A stretch of 46,600 nt of DNA from Bacteroidia bacterium (GCA_025999935.1 BNXY01000018.1:1-46600), one strand, 5' to 3'. Numbered from the stretch's first letter, positions 17,094 through 26,867 are shown. The notes: generated from the letters alone by a model not told the origin. Translations and numbers: made by a program.

Positions 17094-19256
17094 TCATATT
17101 TTCTTTTCAGTTTTCTCTCCGCAATGCGGGCAAAATTTATGTGATTCGTTTATTTGTTTCCGGCAATTATTGCACAAAAATACTTTTTCTTTGATTAAAT
17201 CTATCGGTTTAGCTATCCTTTCAAGCAGGTTTTCGGGAATTTCACCGATAAAACTTGATTCATTGCCTTTTCGAGAAATCAAAAACAGTTTTTCTTTGGC
17301 ACGAGTAACCGCCACATAAAAAAGTCGGCGTTCTTCTTCCATCAACAATTCGTGATTTGCTCGTTTAATAACTTGAAAAATACGGTCTTCGAGCCAAATA
17401 TCTGGAAAACCACCGTAACCGTCTGTCAACCCGATAATAAAAACAACTTTTGCCTCCAATCCTTTGGCGGCATGAATGGTTTTTGCCTGCACTTTTATTC
17501 CTGCTTTTTTGAAGGCATCGCTAAAATTTGGACGAAAGATATGATTTCGTCTATACAGAAACAAAATATCATCGCTCGTGTAGCCCTCTTTTTGTAACTT
17601 CACAACTTGCGACACACAGAAATTCAAAGTTTCTTCAATGCTTTTTTCTTCTTCGGAAGCTGAGAAAAGCATTATTTTCTGCAAAGTTGGTTTTATGGCA
17701 AAAATTTCTTTGTCAATTTTGAATTTATTGTGCTTAATTACCTCATTTCCTGCATCGACAATGTTTTGAGTGCTTCGATAATTGATATTCAGCGTGATTA
17801 CTTTTGAAGGATTAAAATGTTTCTCAAATTCAACAATATAACTCACGTCAGAGCCGCGAAATCCGTAAATACTTTGCCAATCGTCGCCAACACAGAAAAG
17901 TTGTGTTTCTTCAGTCAACAAAAGTTTGATAAATTCCACTTGTAAACTGTTAACATCTTGAAATTCATCGACTAACACATACTTAAACCTGTCTTTCAGA
18001 ATTTTTGCAATATCTTTTTCGTTTTTCAACAACGCAATACAACGAATGAGCAAATCGTTAAAATCGAGGTAAGATTTATCAACGCAATATCCATTAAATT
18101 TTTGAATTACAGGGATAGCGAGCGCGTAAAAATCGCGAACCCGCTCGTGCTGGTCGGCTTGTCCTTTTTGTGCAATTTGCTGAATGTCTGCGTTTTCAAC
18201 TTTAATCATATCCATAACGCGATTTACCATTTTTATAAATTCGTCGATATGATTGTAAAAACCGTTGAACGCTTCTTGATAAGTCAATTTACGAGGTTGA
18301 TAATTCTCCGACAATCTGTTTTTTACAATATTTTCCAAAATATGACTGAAAAGAGCCGAATCGTGCGTGTCCTTTTCATAAGTATATTCCACTGTAAAAC
18401 CGGCTTTTTTGTATGCTAATTGTTTGTCTTTCAGAGAATAACTCAAACTGCTTAAATGTTCAATGTAAATATTGGCGTCGGGCAAATAAAAGTCGGGCTG
18501 AAATGTAAACCCTTTTTCCGAAACCTGCCGTTTCCCTTCGTAAACATAACGAATATTGTTACGGAAAAACCAGTCGGCAATAAACTGTTCCGATTTTGAG
18601 CGGACTTTTGTGCCGTCAAGCGTGGTGTATAATTTTTCGTAACAATAGGATTTGTCGGTCTTGATATGAATTTTATCTACAAAATAGTCAAGGATATAAC
18701 GTTTCAAACCAAATAGAAATTTCTCATCGTCACATTGTTGAATCACTATTTTATGAAAAACTTCAAAAACGGTTTCTTTTGCTTTGTGTTCAGCAAATTC
18801 GTCATTCTCGTTCCACTTGTCTTCGCCCAGAATTTTAAATTTATTGTCAAATTCATTGGCTCCGTAATCTCTCAAAATCTTAAAGCATAAACTATGAAAA
18901 GTTCTAATTGTCAATGCTTTAATCCATTGATATTTGCTTTGATATTCTAATCGCAAAGAATTTTTGTCTTTTTCTGTAATTTGTTTGTCGGCAAGTTTTT
19001 GCGCGTAATTTTCTGTTTTGTCGGATGAAATTATTAAGCGGTCGAGCATTTCATTTGCCGCATTTTTAGTGAAAGTTACAGCAAGAATATTTTTGGATTT
19101 AACACTTTCGTTTTCAATCAAATAAACAATTTTTTGCAGCAAAGTCATCGTCTTACCCGAACCGGCGCCAGCCAGCACAAGCAGCCGCTTATCTCGACTG
19201 ATAACCGCTTCCTGTTGCTTTTCATTTAACGAAGATATGTTTATTTTTGCGTTCAT
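17094..19256 (-). CDS. UvrD/Rep-family DNA helicase with embedded nuclease-like insert and C-terminal zinc ribbon
   Basis: This 720-residue superfamily 1A helicase has LNEKQQEAV (Q motif), VLAGAGSGKTMTLL near residue 30, VLVDEFQDVN (motif II), FCVGDDWQSIYGFRG, NINYRSTQNIV and FYVAVTRAKEKLFLI. Between motifs Ib and II, TKVRSKSEQFIADWFF followed by FQPDFYLPDANIYIEH looks like a PD-(D/E)xK endonuclease-type insert, as in helicase IV-like proteins. The last 30 residues hold CNNCRK and CPHCGE, a zinc ribbon. I chose the ATG at 19256 because the longer frame would begin at TTG on top of the promoter's -7 box. It is separated from mfd by 56 bases. Confidence 0.88.
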   Translation of the reverse strand: MNAKINISSLNEKQQEAVISRDKRLLVLAGAGSGKTMTLLQKIVYLIENESVKSKNILAVTFTKNAANEMLDRLIISSDKTENYAQKLADKQITEKDKNSLRLEYQSKYQWIKALTIRTFHSLCFKILRDYGANEFDNKFKILGEDKWNENDEFAEHKAKETVFEVFHKIVIQQCDDEKFLFGLKRYILDYFVDKIHIKTDKSYCYEKLYTTLDGTKVRSKSEQFIADWFFRNNIRYVYEGKRQVSEKGFTFQPDFYLPDANIYIEHLSSLSYSLKDKQLAYKKAGFTVEYTYEKDTHDSALFSHILENIVKNRLSENYQPRKLTYQEAFNGFYNHIDEFIKMVNRVMDMIKVENADIQQIAQKGQADQHERVRDFYALAIPVIQKFNGYCVDKSYLDFNDLLIRCIALLKNEKDIAKILKDRFKYVLVDEFQDVNSLQVEFIKLLLTEETQLFCVGDDWQSIYGFRGSDVSYIVEFEKHFNPSKVITLNINYRSTQNIVDAGNEVIKHNKFKIDKEIFAIKPTLQKIMLFSASEEEKSIEETLNFCVSQVVKLQKEGYTSDDILFLYRRNHIFRPNFSDAFKKAGIKVQAKTIHAAKGLEAKVVFIIGLTDGYGGFPDIWLEDRIFQVIKRANHELLMEEERRLFYVAVTRAKEKLFLISRKGNESSFIGEIPENLLERIAKPIDLIKEKVFLCNNCRKQINESHKFCPHCGEKTEKKI

Positions 19257-19287
19257 TATGTCGTTTTTAACATCTTGACATTTTTGG

Positions 19288-19295
19288 CAAAGGTA
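19288..19295 (-). promoter_or_regulatory. -7 box of the UvrD-type helicase gene
   Basis: TACCTTTG on the minus strand, 31 bases before the ATG at 19256. It supports that start over an upstream TTG. No good -33 element. Confidence 0.45.
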
Positions 19296-19396
19296 CAAAT
19301 TGTTTACTGATTTTCATATTTGTAGCCTCAAAAAGTTATCAACTAAAAAGATGTAGCGGCAACTTTCATAGTGCCTCAATTTAATATTTAATCAAA

Positions 19397-19428
19397 TTTG
19401 GTTTATTAAAAGAAAAGGCCTAATTTTG
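19397..19428 (+). promoter_or_regulatory. promoter of the glycosyltransferase-dihydroorotase pair
   Basis: TTTG (19397-19400), 20 bases, then TAATTTTG (19421-19428) is a full Bacteroidetes promoter. The leader to the ATG at 19528 is about 95 bases, with no obvious riboswitch. Confidence 0.65.
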
Positions 19429-19527
19429 TATGGTCAATAAAAAATCAGATTTATACGATTGAATGAAATCTCCATCCAATAATTCAATATGGATTATGGA
19501 AAACTTAATGTAGTAACAACAAAAATT

Positions 19528-20265
19528 ATGAGCGACAGTATTGTTATCATTCCGACATACAACGAGAAGGAGAATATTGAGAAAATAATCCGGGCGGTTT
19601 TTTCCCTTGAAAAGCCTTTCGATGTGCTGATTATCGACGACGGTTCTCCTGATGGAACGGCGGGGATAGTCAAACGTTTGCAAAAAGAATTTTTCAGAAA
19701 ACTTTTCCTTTTGGAACGTTCCGGAAAATTGGGTTTGGGAACGGCTTACATTGCCGGATTCAAATGGGCTTTGGAAAGGGAATATGAATATATTTTTGAA
19801 ATGGACGCCGATTTTTCCCACAATCCCAAAGACTTGATCCGCTTGTATGATGCTTGTGCCAAAGATTGCGCCGATATAGCTATCGGTTCGCGGTATATTA
19901 CCGGAGTGAATGTGGTAAACTGGCCGATATCAAGGGTTTTGATGTCTTACTTCGCTTCGATTTATGTGCGTTTGATTTCCGGAATGAATATCAAAGATAC
20001 CACAGCCGGTTTCAAATGTTACCGGCGTAAAGTTTTGGAATCCATTAATTTGGATAAAATTCGATTCAAAGGTTACGCTTTTCAGATAGAAATGAAATTT
20101 ACGGCTTATATACAGGGCTTTTATTTGAAAGAAGTGCCCATTATTTTTATCAACCGGGTAGAAGGCGTTTCCAAGATGAACAGCGGCATATTCGGCGAAG
20201 CCCTGTTCGGCGTTATCCGGTTGAAATGGGATAGCCTGTTCAAAAAACATAATTTCCAAAAATGA
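19528..20265 (+). CDS. polyprenol monophosphomannose synthase-like glycosyltransferase (GT2)
   Basis: This 245-residue GT2 enzyme of the dolichyl/polyprenyl-phosphate mannose synthase group moves a sugar, usually mannose, from GDP-sugar to a polyprenyl phosphate at the inner face of the membrane. Visible are [49 protein letters not shown], the metal-binding [10 protein letters not shown], and [15 protein letters not shown]. There are no C-terminal membrane helices, so it is the short, peripheral form. I chose MSDSIVII at 19528 rather than the in-frame ATG at 19489 because the extra 13 residues look non-coding. Its stop overlaps the dihydroorotase start by 4 bases (ATGA). Confidence 0.88.
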   Translation: MSDSIVIIPTYNEKENIEKIIRAVFSLEKPFDVLIIDDGSPDGTAGIVKRLQKEFFRKLFLLERSGKLGLGTAYIAGFKWALEREYEYIFEMDADFSHNPKDLIRLYDACAKDCADIAIGSRYITGVNVVNWPISRVLMSYFASIYVRLISGMNIKDTTAGFKCYRRKVLESINLDKIRFKGYAFQIEMKFTAYIQGFYLKEVPIIFINRVEGVSKMNSGIFGEALFGVIRLKWDSLFKKHNFQK

Positions 20266-21629
20266 TACTGATTCAAAATGCAACGATCATCAATGAAGGC
20301 ATCCGTTACCAAGCAGATGTGTTGATTGACGGCGAACGCATAAAATCCATATTACCCGTAGGGGCGCACCTGTGTGTGCGTCCCGATGATGTACAAATCA
20401 TCGACGCCACCGGATTGTTGTTGTTGCCCGGAATCATCGACGACCAAGTGCATTTCCGAGAACCGGGATTGACCCACAAAGGCGATATACACAGCGAATC
20501 GCGCGTCGCCGTTGCAGGAGGAATTACTTCCTTTATGGATATGCCGAACACGATTCCGCAAACCACTACCGTTGAGGCTTTGAACGATAAATTCGACCGG
20601 GCGGCCAAGGAATCGTTGGCTAATTATACTTTTTTCATGGGCGCAACCAACGATAATTTGGAAGAATTGAAAAAGGAAGGCGCGAAAAGAGCCACAGCTG
20701 TCAAGGTTTTTATGGGTTCTTCGACCGGTAATATGCTGGTGGATAATGAATCAACCTTGAACCGTATTTTTTCCGAAGTCAATAAAATCATTGTCGTCCA
20801 TTGTGAAAGCGAAGCTGTTATTGCCGCCAATAAAGCCCGCTTCATTCAGCAGTTTGGAGAAGATTTGGATATTTCTTTTCATTCTAAAATACGGGATGTT
20901 GAGGCTTGTTATCAATCTTCTTCGGAAGCGGTGAAATTGGCTAAAAAACATCATTCCCGTTTGCATCTTTTTCATTTATCGACGGAAAAAGAGTTGGAAT
21001 TATTAGAGGCAACTCCTCATGGGATTGCGGGTCAAGCCCGCAATGACAAAATGGAAAAAAAAATAACCGCCGAAGTCTGCATACACCATCTTTGGTTTAC
21101 CGATGAAGATTATGCCGAAAAAGGCAATTTCATCAAATGGAATCCGGCGATAAAATCCCGCGCCGACCGGGATGCTTTGCGGCAAGCTTTGATTAACGGA
21201 AAAATTGATGTTGTAGCAACCGACCATGCTCCGCATACTTTGGAAGAAAAACAAGGTTCTTGTTTGAAAGCCGCTTCCGGCGGCCCGATGGTTCAACATT
21301 CTTTGGTAGCCATGTTGGAATTGTGTCGGCAAGGCGTTTTTACGAAAGAATTGATTGTAGAGAAAATGGCGCATGCTCCGGCCGAATTGTTTGGAATCAA
21401 AGACCGTGGGTTTATCAGGGAAGGTTATTATGCCGATTTGGTTTTGGTTGACCCCAGTCAATCTTGGACGGTTTCAAAAGATAATTTATTGTACAAATGT
21501 GGATGGTCTCCATTGGAAGGCGCTACTTTTTCGCATAAGATAGTCAAAACGTTCGTCAATGGCAGCCTTGTTTATGACAACGGGAAATTTGACGAAGATT
21601 TTCGAGGAAAAGAATTGGAATTAATCTAA
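20262..21629 (+). CDS. pyrC: dihydroorotase (class I)
   Basis: Dihydroorotase closes carbamoyl aspartate to dihydroorotate in pyrimidine synthesis. Signatures: [20 protein letters not shown] (one His of the usual HxH is Gln; I recall this in Bacteroidetes relatives), [27 protein letters not shown] with the lysine that is carboxylated, [22 protein letters not shown] and [16 protein letters not shown]. The 455-residue length includes two short translated repeats of different families: [11 protein letters not shown] near residue 33-41 and [11 protein letters not shown] near 252-262. Both are in frame and seem to lie in loops. It is co-transcribed with the glycosyltransferase. Confidence 0.92.
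   Translation: MILIQNATIINEGIRYQADVLIDGERIKSILPVGAHLCVRPDDVQIIDATGLLLLPGIIDDQVHFREPGLTHKGDIHSESRVAVAGGITSFMDMPNTIPQTTTVEALNDKFDRAAKESLANYTFFMGATNDNLEELKKEGAKRATAVKVFMGSSTGNMLVDNESTLNRIFSEVNKIIVVHCESEAVIAANKARFIQQFGEDLDISFHSKIRDVEACYQSSSEAVKLAKKHHSRLHLFHLSTEKELELLEATPHGIAGQARNDKMEKKITAEVCIHHLWFTDEDYAEKGNFIKWNPAIKSRADRDALRQALINGKIDVVATDHAPHTLEEKQGSCLKAASGGPMVQHSLVAMLELCRQGVFTKELIVEKMAHAPAELFGIKDRGFIREGYYADLVLVDPSQSWTVSKDNLLYKCGWSPLEGATFSHKIVKTFVNGSLVYDNGKFDEDFRGKELELI
20358..20384. repeat. palindromic element inside pyrC (CCGTAGGGGCG family)
   Basis: GTAGGGGCGCAC and GTGCGTCCC pair around a short loop with one mismatch. The edge bases CCGTAGGGGCG are shared with the palindrome at 4059-4078. 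It is translated as VGAHLCVRP. Confidence 0.65.
21021..21046. repeat. half element of the [16 protein letters not shown] family inside pyrC
   Basis: The core TTGCGGG-TCAAG-CCCGCAA (21024-21042) equals one arm of the element in mfd. It is translated as GIAGQARND. Confidence 0.75.
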
Positions 21630-21701
21630 AAAGGCATTCCTTAAAATTTTCCTGAATCCACGAAAAATGATCTTTCGACCTGTAAAGCAAAGATAGTACT
21701 T

Positions 21702-21734
21702 TTTGGGCTAAACCAAAAATAATCAATATATTTG
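21702..21734 (+). promoter_or_regulatory. promoter of the YhcG-type nuclease gene
   Basis: TTTG (21702-21705), 21 bases, then TATATTTG (21727-21734), 25 bases before the ATG at 21760. Confidence 0.55.
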
Positions 21735-21759
21735 CACTTATGAACAAGATAAAAGATAG

Positions 21760-22992
21760 ATGGAACAACAGTCAATTATAAATTACCGTGAAGCCATTAA
21801 GGCTATCAAAAGCGCTATTTTGCAGAGCCGTTATCGTGCAGCAGCGTTGGCAAATCGCGAAATGCTTTCGCTCTATTTCGGTATTGGAAAATATATTTCC
21901 GAAAACAGCCGTGGCAATTTTTGGGGAACAAATGCCATTGAAACCATATCGGCTCAATTGCAGCAGGAATTGCCGGGATTGAGAGGATTTGGTGCAAGAA
22001 ATCTCAAAAATATGCGATTATTTTACGAGAGTTGGTGCGATGTATTAAATCGGCAGTTGCCATCTGCCGATTTACAAAATATTGTAAATCAGAATGATAT
22101 AATTCGGCGGATGGCATCTGCCGAAATTCGCCAGACACTATCTGGCGAATTTCAACTTGCTGAAAATGTGAATAATATAATTCGCCCAACAGTGTCGGGC
22201 GAATTGGAAATTAATACAAAACTGCTGTTTGATGAAAATTGGCAGCCAGCGGCTGACGATTTGGAGTGGCAATATTTTATACAAGTTGGGTTTTCGCATC
22301 ATTTAGAAATTATCACGAAAGCAAAACATATTGACGAACGCCTTTTCTACATTCAACGGTGCGCTACTGAGTTTTGGAGTGTTGAAAAACTGCGATACAA
22401 CCTCAAAGCCGACCTGTACAGCAAACAAGGCTCGATGCTCAATAATTTTACCAAAGCCATTGCCGATATTGATTTTCGCAAAGCCGCACTAAACGCCTTC
22501 AAAGATGAATATTTGCTCGATTTTGTCAATATTGAAGACCCTGACGATGAGCCTGACGAAAGGGTGCTGGAAACCGCGATAGTAAACAATATCAAAAAGT
22601 TCATTATGGCTTTGGGTAAAGATTTTTCGTTTATTGGTAATCAGCATCGTATGATTATCGAGGAGAAAGAGTATTTTGTTGACCTCTTATTTTTCAATCG
22701 CCAACTGCAATCTTTGGTCGCTATTGACTTGAAACGCGGGGAATTCAAACCCGAATATCTCGGGAAAATGAATTTTTATCTTTCAGCGCTTGATGATTTG
22801 GTTCGTTTGCCGCACGAAAAGGCGTCAATAGGTATTATACTTTGCAAATCGCAAAAACAGAGCATCGTGGAATATGCGTTTCGCGATATGTCCAAACCGA
22901 TGGGTGTGGCTACTTATCATTTATCATCCGAACTTCCCGAACAATATCGCGATATTTTGCCCGATGCGGAAACATTGAGGCGTTTGTTGTAA
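21760..22992 (+). CDS. YhcG-type PD-(D/E)xK nuclease family protein (DUF1016)
   Basis: YhcG/DUF1016 proteins are putative nucleases often found in defence islands. The N-terminal winged-helix-like DUF1016_N domain is clear: REAIKAIKSAILQSRYRAA, FGIGKYISEN, LPGLRGFGARNLKNMRLFYE. The C-terminal nuclease domain (about 280-400) has FSFIGNQHRMIIEEKEYFVD, then LVAIDLKRGEFKPEYLGKMN, where Asp of YFVDLLFF and IDLKRG match the D...(D/E)xK core. Between them (residues about 97-149) is a loop coded by four consecutive palindromes (RQLPSADLQ, IRRMASAEIRQTLSGEF, IRPTVSGELE). Length is 410. The type IIG gene follows 58 bases later with its own -7 box. Confidence 0.88.
   Translation: MEQQSIINYREAIKAIKSAILQSRYRAAALANREMLSLYFGIGKYISENSRGNFWGTNAIETISAQLQQELPGLRGFGARNLKNMRLFYESWCDVLNRQLPSADLQNIVNQNDIIRRMASAEIRQTLSGEFQLAENVNNIIRPTVSGELEINTKLLFDENWQPAADDLEWQYFIQVGFSHHLEIITKAKHIDERLFYIQRCATEFWSVEKLRYNLKADLYSKQGSMLNNFTKAIADIDFRKAALNAFKDEYLLDFVNIEDPDDEPDERVLETAIVNNIKKFIMALGKDFSFIGNQHRMIIEEKEYFVDLLFFNRQLQSLVAIDLKRGEFKPEYLGKMNFYLSALDDLVRLPHEKASIGIILCKSQKQSIVEYAFRDMSKPMGVATYHLSSELPEQYRDILPDAETLRRLL
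22047..22205. repeat. four consecutive hairpin repeats inside the YhcG-type gene
   Basis: Stems AAATCGGCAG/CTGCCGATTT (22047-22073), TTCGGCGGAT/ATCTGCCGAA (22103-22125, one mismatch), AATTCGCCAGA/TCTGGCGAATT (22125-22151) and AATTCGCCC/GGGCGAATT (22179-22205) lie in the domain linker, all in frame. They share the pattern AATTCG(G/C)C...G(C/G)CGAATT. Confidence 0.8.
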
Positions 22993-23021
22993 TGCAAACT
23001 GCAAAACCGATATTTTTTACC

Positions 23022-23029
23022 TACTTTTG
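23022..23029 (+). promoter_or_regulatory. -7 box of the type IIG gene
   Basis: TACTTTTG, 21 bases before the ATG at 23051. It overlaps an upstream in-frame TTG, which argues for the ATG as start. No clear -33 element. Confidence 0.45.
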
Positions 23030-23050
23030 CAAACTAAATTAAAACTCATT

Positions 23051-26000
23051 ATGCAAATCATACAAACGCCCAAGCAAGCATTGAATCCCGCTTTTCTGAA
23101 ACAAAAGCCGGAACGGAAAGAAATTGAGCTTTTCAAGACCGAGTTCATGAAATTGCTTGATAATATTAAAAGTACTGAAAATAAAGAAACGGAAGAACAT
23201 TACAAAATTGATGTGATGAATTTCCTTAATTACGTGTACTACAGAGACAATCATTATCTTAATACCAAAGGGCATACTGATTTTGTGATTCATAATGGCA
23301 AAACTCCGGATTCGCCTGTTGGCGTGTTGATTGAAGTGAAAAGCCCTGTGAATAAAGCAGAAATGGTTAACCATGAAAACCTGAATGTCAAATCATTTCA
23401 GGAGTTGGTGTTATACTATTTGCGGGAGCGAAAAACCGGGAATAATTTTGAACTTCGCTACCTGATTATTACCAATATCTACGAATGGTTTGTATTTGAT
23501 GCACAGGATTTTGAGAAGCTCTTTTACCGGAATAAAAACTTACTCAACCATTTTGAACAGTTTCATGCAGGAAAATTATCAGGGACAAGTACCGATTTCT
23601 TCTACAAAGAAATTGCATCTCCCGAAATACAAAAACTACAACCGGAAATCCCTTACACCCATTTTGACATTCGCGATTACGACAAAATTCTTCGTAATGC
23701 CGACAAAGAAGACGACAGGAAACTGATTGCTCTGTACAAATTTTTGTCTCCCGTACATTTACTCAAACAGCCATTTGCCAATGACAATAACCAATTGAAC
23801 AAAGATTTTTACACAGAACTTCTGCATATCATTGGTTTGGAAGAAATAAAGCAGGATAACAGAAAATTGATTGTCCGTAAAAAAGAAAACGAGCGCGATA
23901 ATGGCTCAATCATTGAAAATGCAATTGAGCGAATTAATGTTAAAAATAAATTGGACAATCTGAATGTCGAACAATTGGGCAAAACAGCGGAGGAACAATT
24001 ATTCAGTGTCGCTTTGGATTTGGCAATAACATGGATTAACCGGATTTTATTTTTAAAACTGCTTGAATCACAGATAGTCAAATATCATAACGGAAACAAA
24101 GACTATGCTTTCTTGTCAACCGACAAATTGACTGATTACAATGATTTGGATACGCTTTTTTTCTCGGTTTTAGCTCGAAAAGAAGAAGAAAGAAAAGAAA
24201 ATGTAAAAGCCAAATTTGCGCATGTTCCATACCTCAACAGTTCGCTGTTTGAGATGACCGAAATAGAAGACAAAACTATCTGTATCGACAGTTTACAAGA
24301 TAACATACAAATTACATTGTATCCCAAATCGGTATTACACAGTAGAGGAGTATCGCATACGCTTCAAATGAAACCATTGGAATATTTATTGCATTTTCTG
24401 GATGCCTACGATTTCAGCAGCGAAGGTTCGGAAGAGATTCAGGAAGAAAACAAACCACTGATTTCAGCATCAGTACTGGGTCTGATTTTTGAAAAAATCA
24501 ATGGCTACAAAGACGGTTCTTTTTTCACGCCGGCATTTATCACCATGTATATGTGTCGTGAGACCATTTCTAAGGCTGTCATTCAGAAATTCAATGAAGC
24601 CAAAGAATGGAATTGCCAAAGCATCAATGACCTGTACAACAAGATAGAAGATATTGTCGAAGCCAACAGGATTTTTAATTCAATACGCATTTGCGACCCA
24701 TCGGTTGGTTCCGGTCATTTCCTTGTTTCAGCCTTAAACGAAATGATTTCCTTGAAATCGGAATTAGGCATTCTGACCGATAAAAACGGGAAGAAACTGA
24801 AAGATTATCGCGTAACAGTTGCAAACGATGAGTTAATTATTACCAATGAAGAAAATAATTATTTCAATTACAATCCACAAAACGTAGAAAGCCAACGGGT
24901 TCAAGAAGCATTTTTTTACGAAAAACAGACCATGATTGAAAACTGCCTTTTCGGCGTGGACATAAATCCTAATTCGGTAAAAATCTGTCAATTGCGCTTA
25001 TGGATTGAATTGCTGAAACATACCTACTACCGTTCGGGCACAAATAAATTGGAAACATTGCCGAATATTGACATTAATATTAAATGTGGTAATTCATTGA
25101 TTAGCAGGTTTGACTTGCGCGGGAACTATTCAACCTTGCCGTCGATAACACAGCAAAAGCTGCAAAAAGCAACGCGAGACTACAAAGCTCAAGTTATTTT
25201 GTACAAGTGCATGAATGATAAAGCCACTAAAAAATTAACCCGCGAGAACATTGCGCGGATTAAAGCCACTTTCAGCCAAATCAATAATCCTGCCGATACG
25301 GATTACAGGAAATGGAAAGACGCAGAAACCAAATCTACGAATCATTTTACTTCCTTGCGTTTTGACGAAGATAAAGATGTGTGGAACAAACAACATGAAT
25401 TGTTACAAGCTGAGACAGACACTTTGCGCGAGAAATACAAACAAAAAATTAAAACATTCTATACCAATGCCTTTGAATGGAGTTTTGAATTTCCGGAAGT
25501 ACTGGACGACAACGGTAATTTTGTCGGTTTTGATGTGGTGATTGGGAATCCGCCGTATATTCAGTTACAATCAATGGGCAGTATTGCGGATGCTTATAAA
25601 AACATGAATTATCAGGTCTTTGAACGCATGGGCGACATTTATTGTTTGTTTTACGAATTGGCGCATAAATTACTGAAACAGAATGGATATTTATCGTATA
25701 TCACGTCTAATACATGGATGCGAGCCGGACATGGAGAAAAAACACGACAATTTTTAGTAGAGCAAACAAACCCGATGTTGTTAATTGATTTTTCTGACGT
25801 AAAAGTCTTTGATGAAGCTACAGTTAGGGTGAATATTTTAATGCTGCAAAAGGATAAAAACAAACAACAAACGCAGGCTTGTATTGTAAAAAAAGAAGGT
25901 ATAAAAGATTTGAGCGTTTATATTAGACAAAATGCCGTTTCTTTCCGTCATTGCGGGCTTGACCCACAATCTCCTGACAAAAATACAGGCGAGTCTTGGG

Positions 26001-26803
26001 TGATATTATCGCCTATCGAACAGCGCATAAAGGCTAAGATAGAGGCGGTTGGGACACCGCTCAAAGATTGGAATATTAAAATCAATTATGGCATAAAAAC
26101 AGGTTTTAATGGCAATCCTGAAAAAGATGAGGGCTGTTTTATTATTTCGGGGAAGCAAAGAGCACAATTGATTGCAGAAGACCCAAAATCAGCCGAAATT
26201 ATACGACCCATTTTACGCGGCAGAGACATCAAAAGGTATGGTTATGACTTTGCAGATTTATGGTTAATCAATACTCACAACGGCATAAAAGAAAAAGGTA
26301 TAAAACCAATAGACATAAGTGATTATCCTGCTATCAAAAATCATCTGGACAACTATTTTCCTGAATTGGAAAAACGAGCAGACAAGGGTGATACTCCATA
26401 CAATTTACGGAATTGTGCTTATATCGAGGATTTTTATAAACAAAAAATCGTCTGGCTTACTATTACGGACAAGCCAAAATTTGCAATAGATTTATCTGGT
26501 GCAATATGTCTTAATTCTATCTTTTTTATGATAGGAAACTCTCACTTATATACTATTCTTGCTTCATTAAATTCTAAATTAATTGAATGGTATTTTGATG
26601 GAATATGTGTTTCTACGGGTGTTGGTACGAATAAATGGGAAAAATTTGTTGTTGAAAAAATACCAATACCAATGTCAAATACAGAATTTGAACAGAAAAT
26701 AGAAAAAATGTTACAAACAAAAGAATACAATGAAATAGACAAGTTAATATATAAACTGTATAATCTTACGGAAGAAGAAATTGAATTTATTGAATCTCAA
26801 TAA
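23051..26803 (+). CDS. type IIG restriction-modification enzyme (nuclease, N6-adenine methylase and target-recognition domain in one chain)
   Basis: This 1250-residue single-chain restriction-modification enzyme has an N-terminal PD-(D/E)xK-type nuclease (near residues 75-105, GHTDFVIHN then VGVLIEVKSP). A helical connector follows. The methylase has motif I, ICDPSVGSGHFLVSAL, near 549 and motif IV, VVIGNPPYIQLQ, near 833, so it methylates adenine at N6. After VYIRQNAV (about 955) comes a palindromic element read as [14 protein letters not shown], then the TaqI_C/Eco57I-like target-recognition domain (LSPIEQRIKAKIEAVG to the end). The 90-bp inverted repeat 25913-26002 covers this boundary, and a second recognition domain lies on the opposite strand at 27591-28589. 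BREX PglX has a similar layout, but no other BREX gene is in the window. Confidence 0.9.
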   Translation: MQIIQTPKQALNPAFLKQKPERKEIELFKTEFMKLLDNIKSTENKETEEHYKIDVMNFLNYVYYRDNHYLNTKGHTDFVIHNGKTPDSPVGVLIEVKSPVNKAEMVNHENLNVKSFQELVLYYLRERKTGNNFELRYLIITNIYEWFVFDAQDFEKLFYRNKNLLNHFEQFHAGKLSGTSTDFFYKEIASPEIQKLQPEIPYTHFDIRDYDKILRNADKEDDRKLIALYKFLSPVHLLKQPFANDNNQLNKDFYTELLHIIGLEEIKQDNRKLIVRKKENERDNGSIIENAIERINVKNKLDNLNVEQLGKTAEEQLFSVALDLAITWINRILFLKLLESQIVKYHNGNKDYAFLSTDKLTDYNDLDTLFFSVLARKEEERKENVKAKFAHVPYLNSSLFEMTEIEDKTICIDSLQDNIQITLYPKSVLHSRGVSHTLQMKPLEYLLHFLDAYDFSSEGSEEIQEENKPLISASVLGLIFEKINGYKDGSFFTPAFITMYMCRETISKAVIQKFNEAKEWNCQSINDLYNKIEDIVEANRIFNSIRICDPSVGSGHFLVSALNEMISLKSELGILTDKNGKKLKDYRVTVANDELIITNEENNYFNYNPQNVESQRVQEAFFYEKQTMIENCLFGVDINPNSVKICQLRLWIELLKHTYYRSGTNKLETLPNIDINIKCGNSLISRFDLRGNYSTLPSITQQKLQKATRDYKAQVILYKCMNDKATKKLTRENIARIKATFSQINNPADTDYRKWKDAETKSTNHFTSLRFDEDKDVWNKQHELLQAETDTLREKYKQKIKTFYTNAFEWSFEFPEVLDDNGNFVGFDVVIGNPPYIQLQSMGSIADAYKNMNYQVFERMGDIYCLFYELAHKLLKQNGYLSYITSNTWMRAGHGEKTRQFLVEQTNPMLLIDFSDVKVFDEATVRVNILMLQKDKNKQQTQACIVKKEGIKDLSVYIRQNAVSFRHCGLDPQSPDKNTGESWVILSPIEQRIKAKIEAVGTPLKDWNIKINYGIKTGFNGNPEKDEGCFIISGKQRAQLIAEDPKSAEIIRPILRGRDIKRYGYDFADLWLINTHNGIKEKGIKPIDISDYPAIKNHLDNYFPELEKRADKGDTPYNLRNCAYIEDFYKQKIVWLTITDKPKFAIDLSGAICLNSIFFMIGNSHLYTILASLNSKLIEWYFDGICVSTGVGTNKWEKFVVEKIPIPMSNTEFEQKIEKMLQTKEYNEIDKLIYKLYNLTEEEIEFIESQ
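25913..26002 (+). repeat. left inverted repeat of the specificity switch
   Basis: These 90 bases match the reverse complement of 28422-28511 at 88 of 90 positions. The repeat lies at the junction of the methylase and target-recognition coding parts and contains one HCGLDPQ-type hairpin (25951-25969). Confidence 0.92.
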
Positions 26804-26818
26804 AATTTTCTCTAAAAA

Positions 26819-26850
26819 TTTGCAGAATAAAATAAATGGTCGTATCTTTG
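26819..26850 (+). promoter_or_regulatory. promoter of the NYN gene
   Basis: TTTG (26819-26822), 20 bases, then TATCTTTG (26843-26850) is a full consensus promoter just after the type IIG stop and inside the invertible segment. Confidence 0.65.
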
Positions 26851-26867
26851 AGGCAAATTAACGTCCC

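Noticed and set aside
23051..26803. BREX PglX methylase
   Set aside because: The domain order is similar, but none of the other BREX genes (brxA, brxB, brxC, pglZ, brxL) is present, and an N-terminal nuclease motif is visible, so type IIG fits better.
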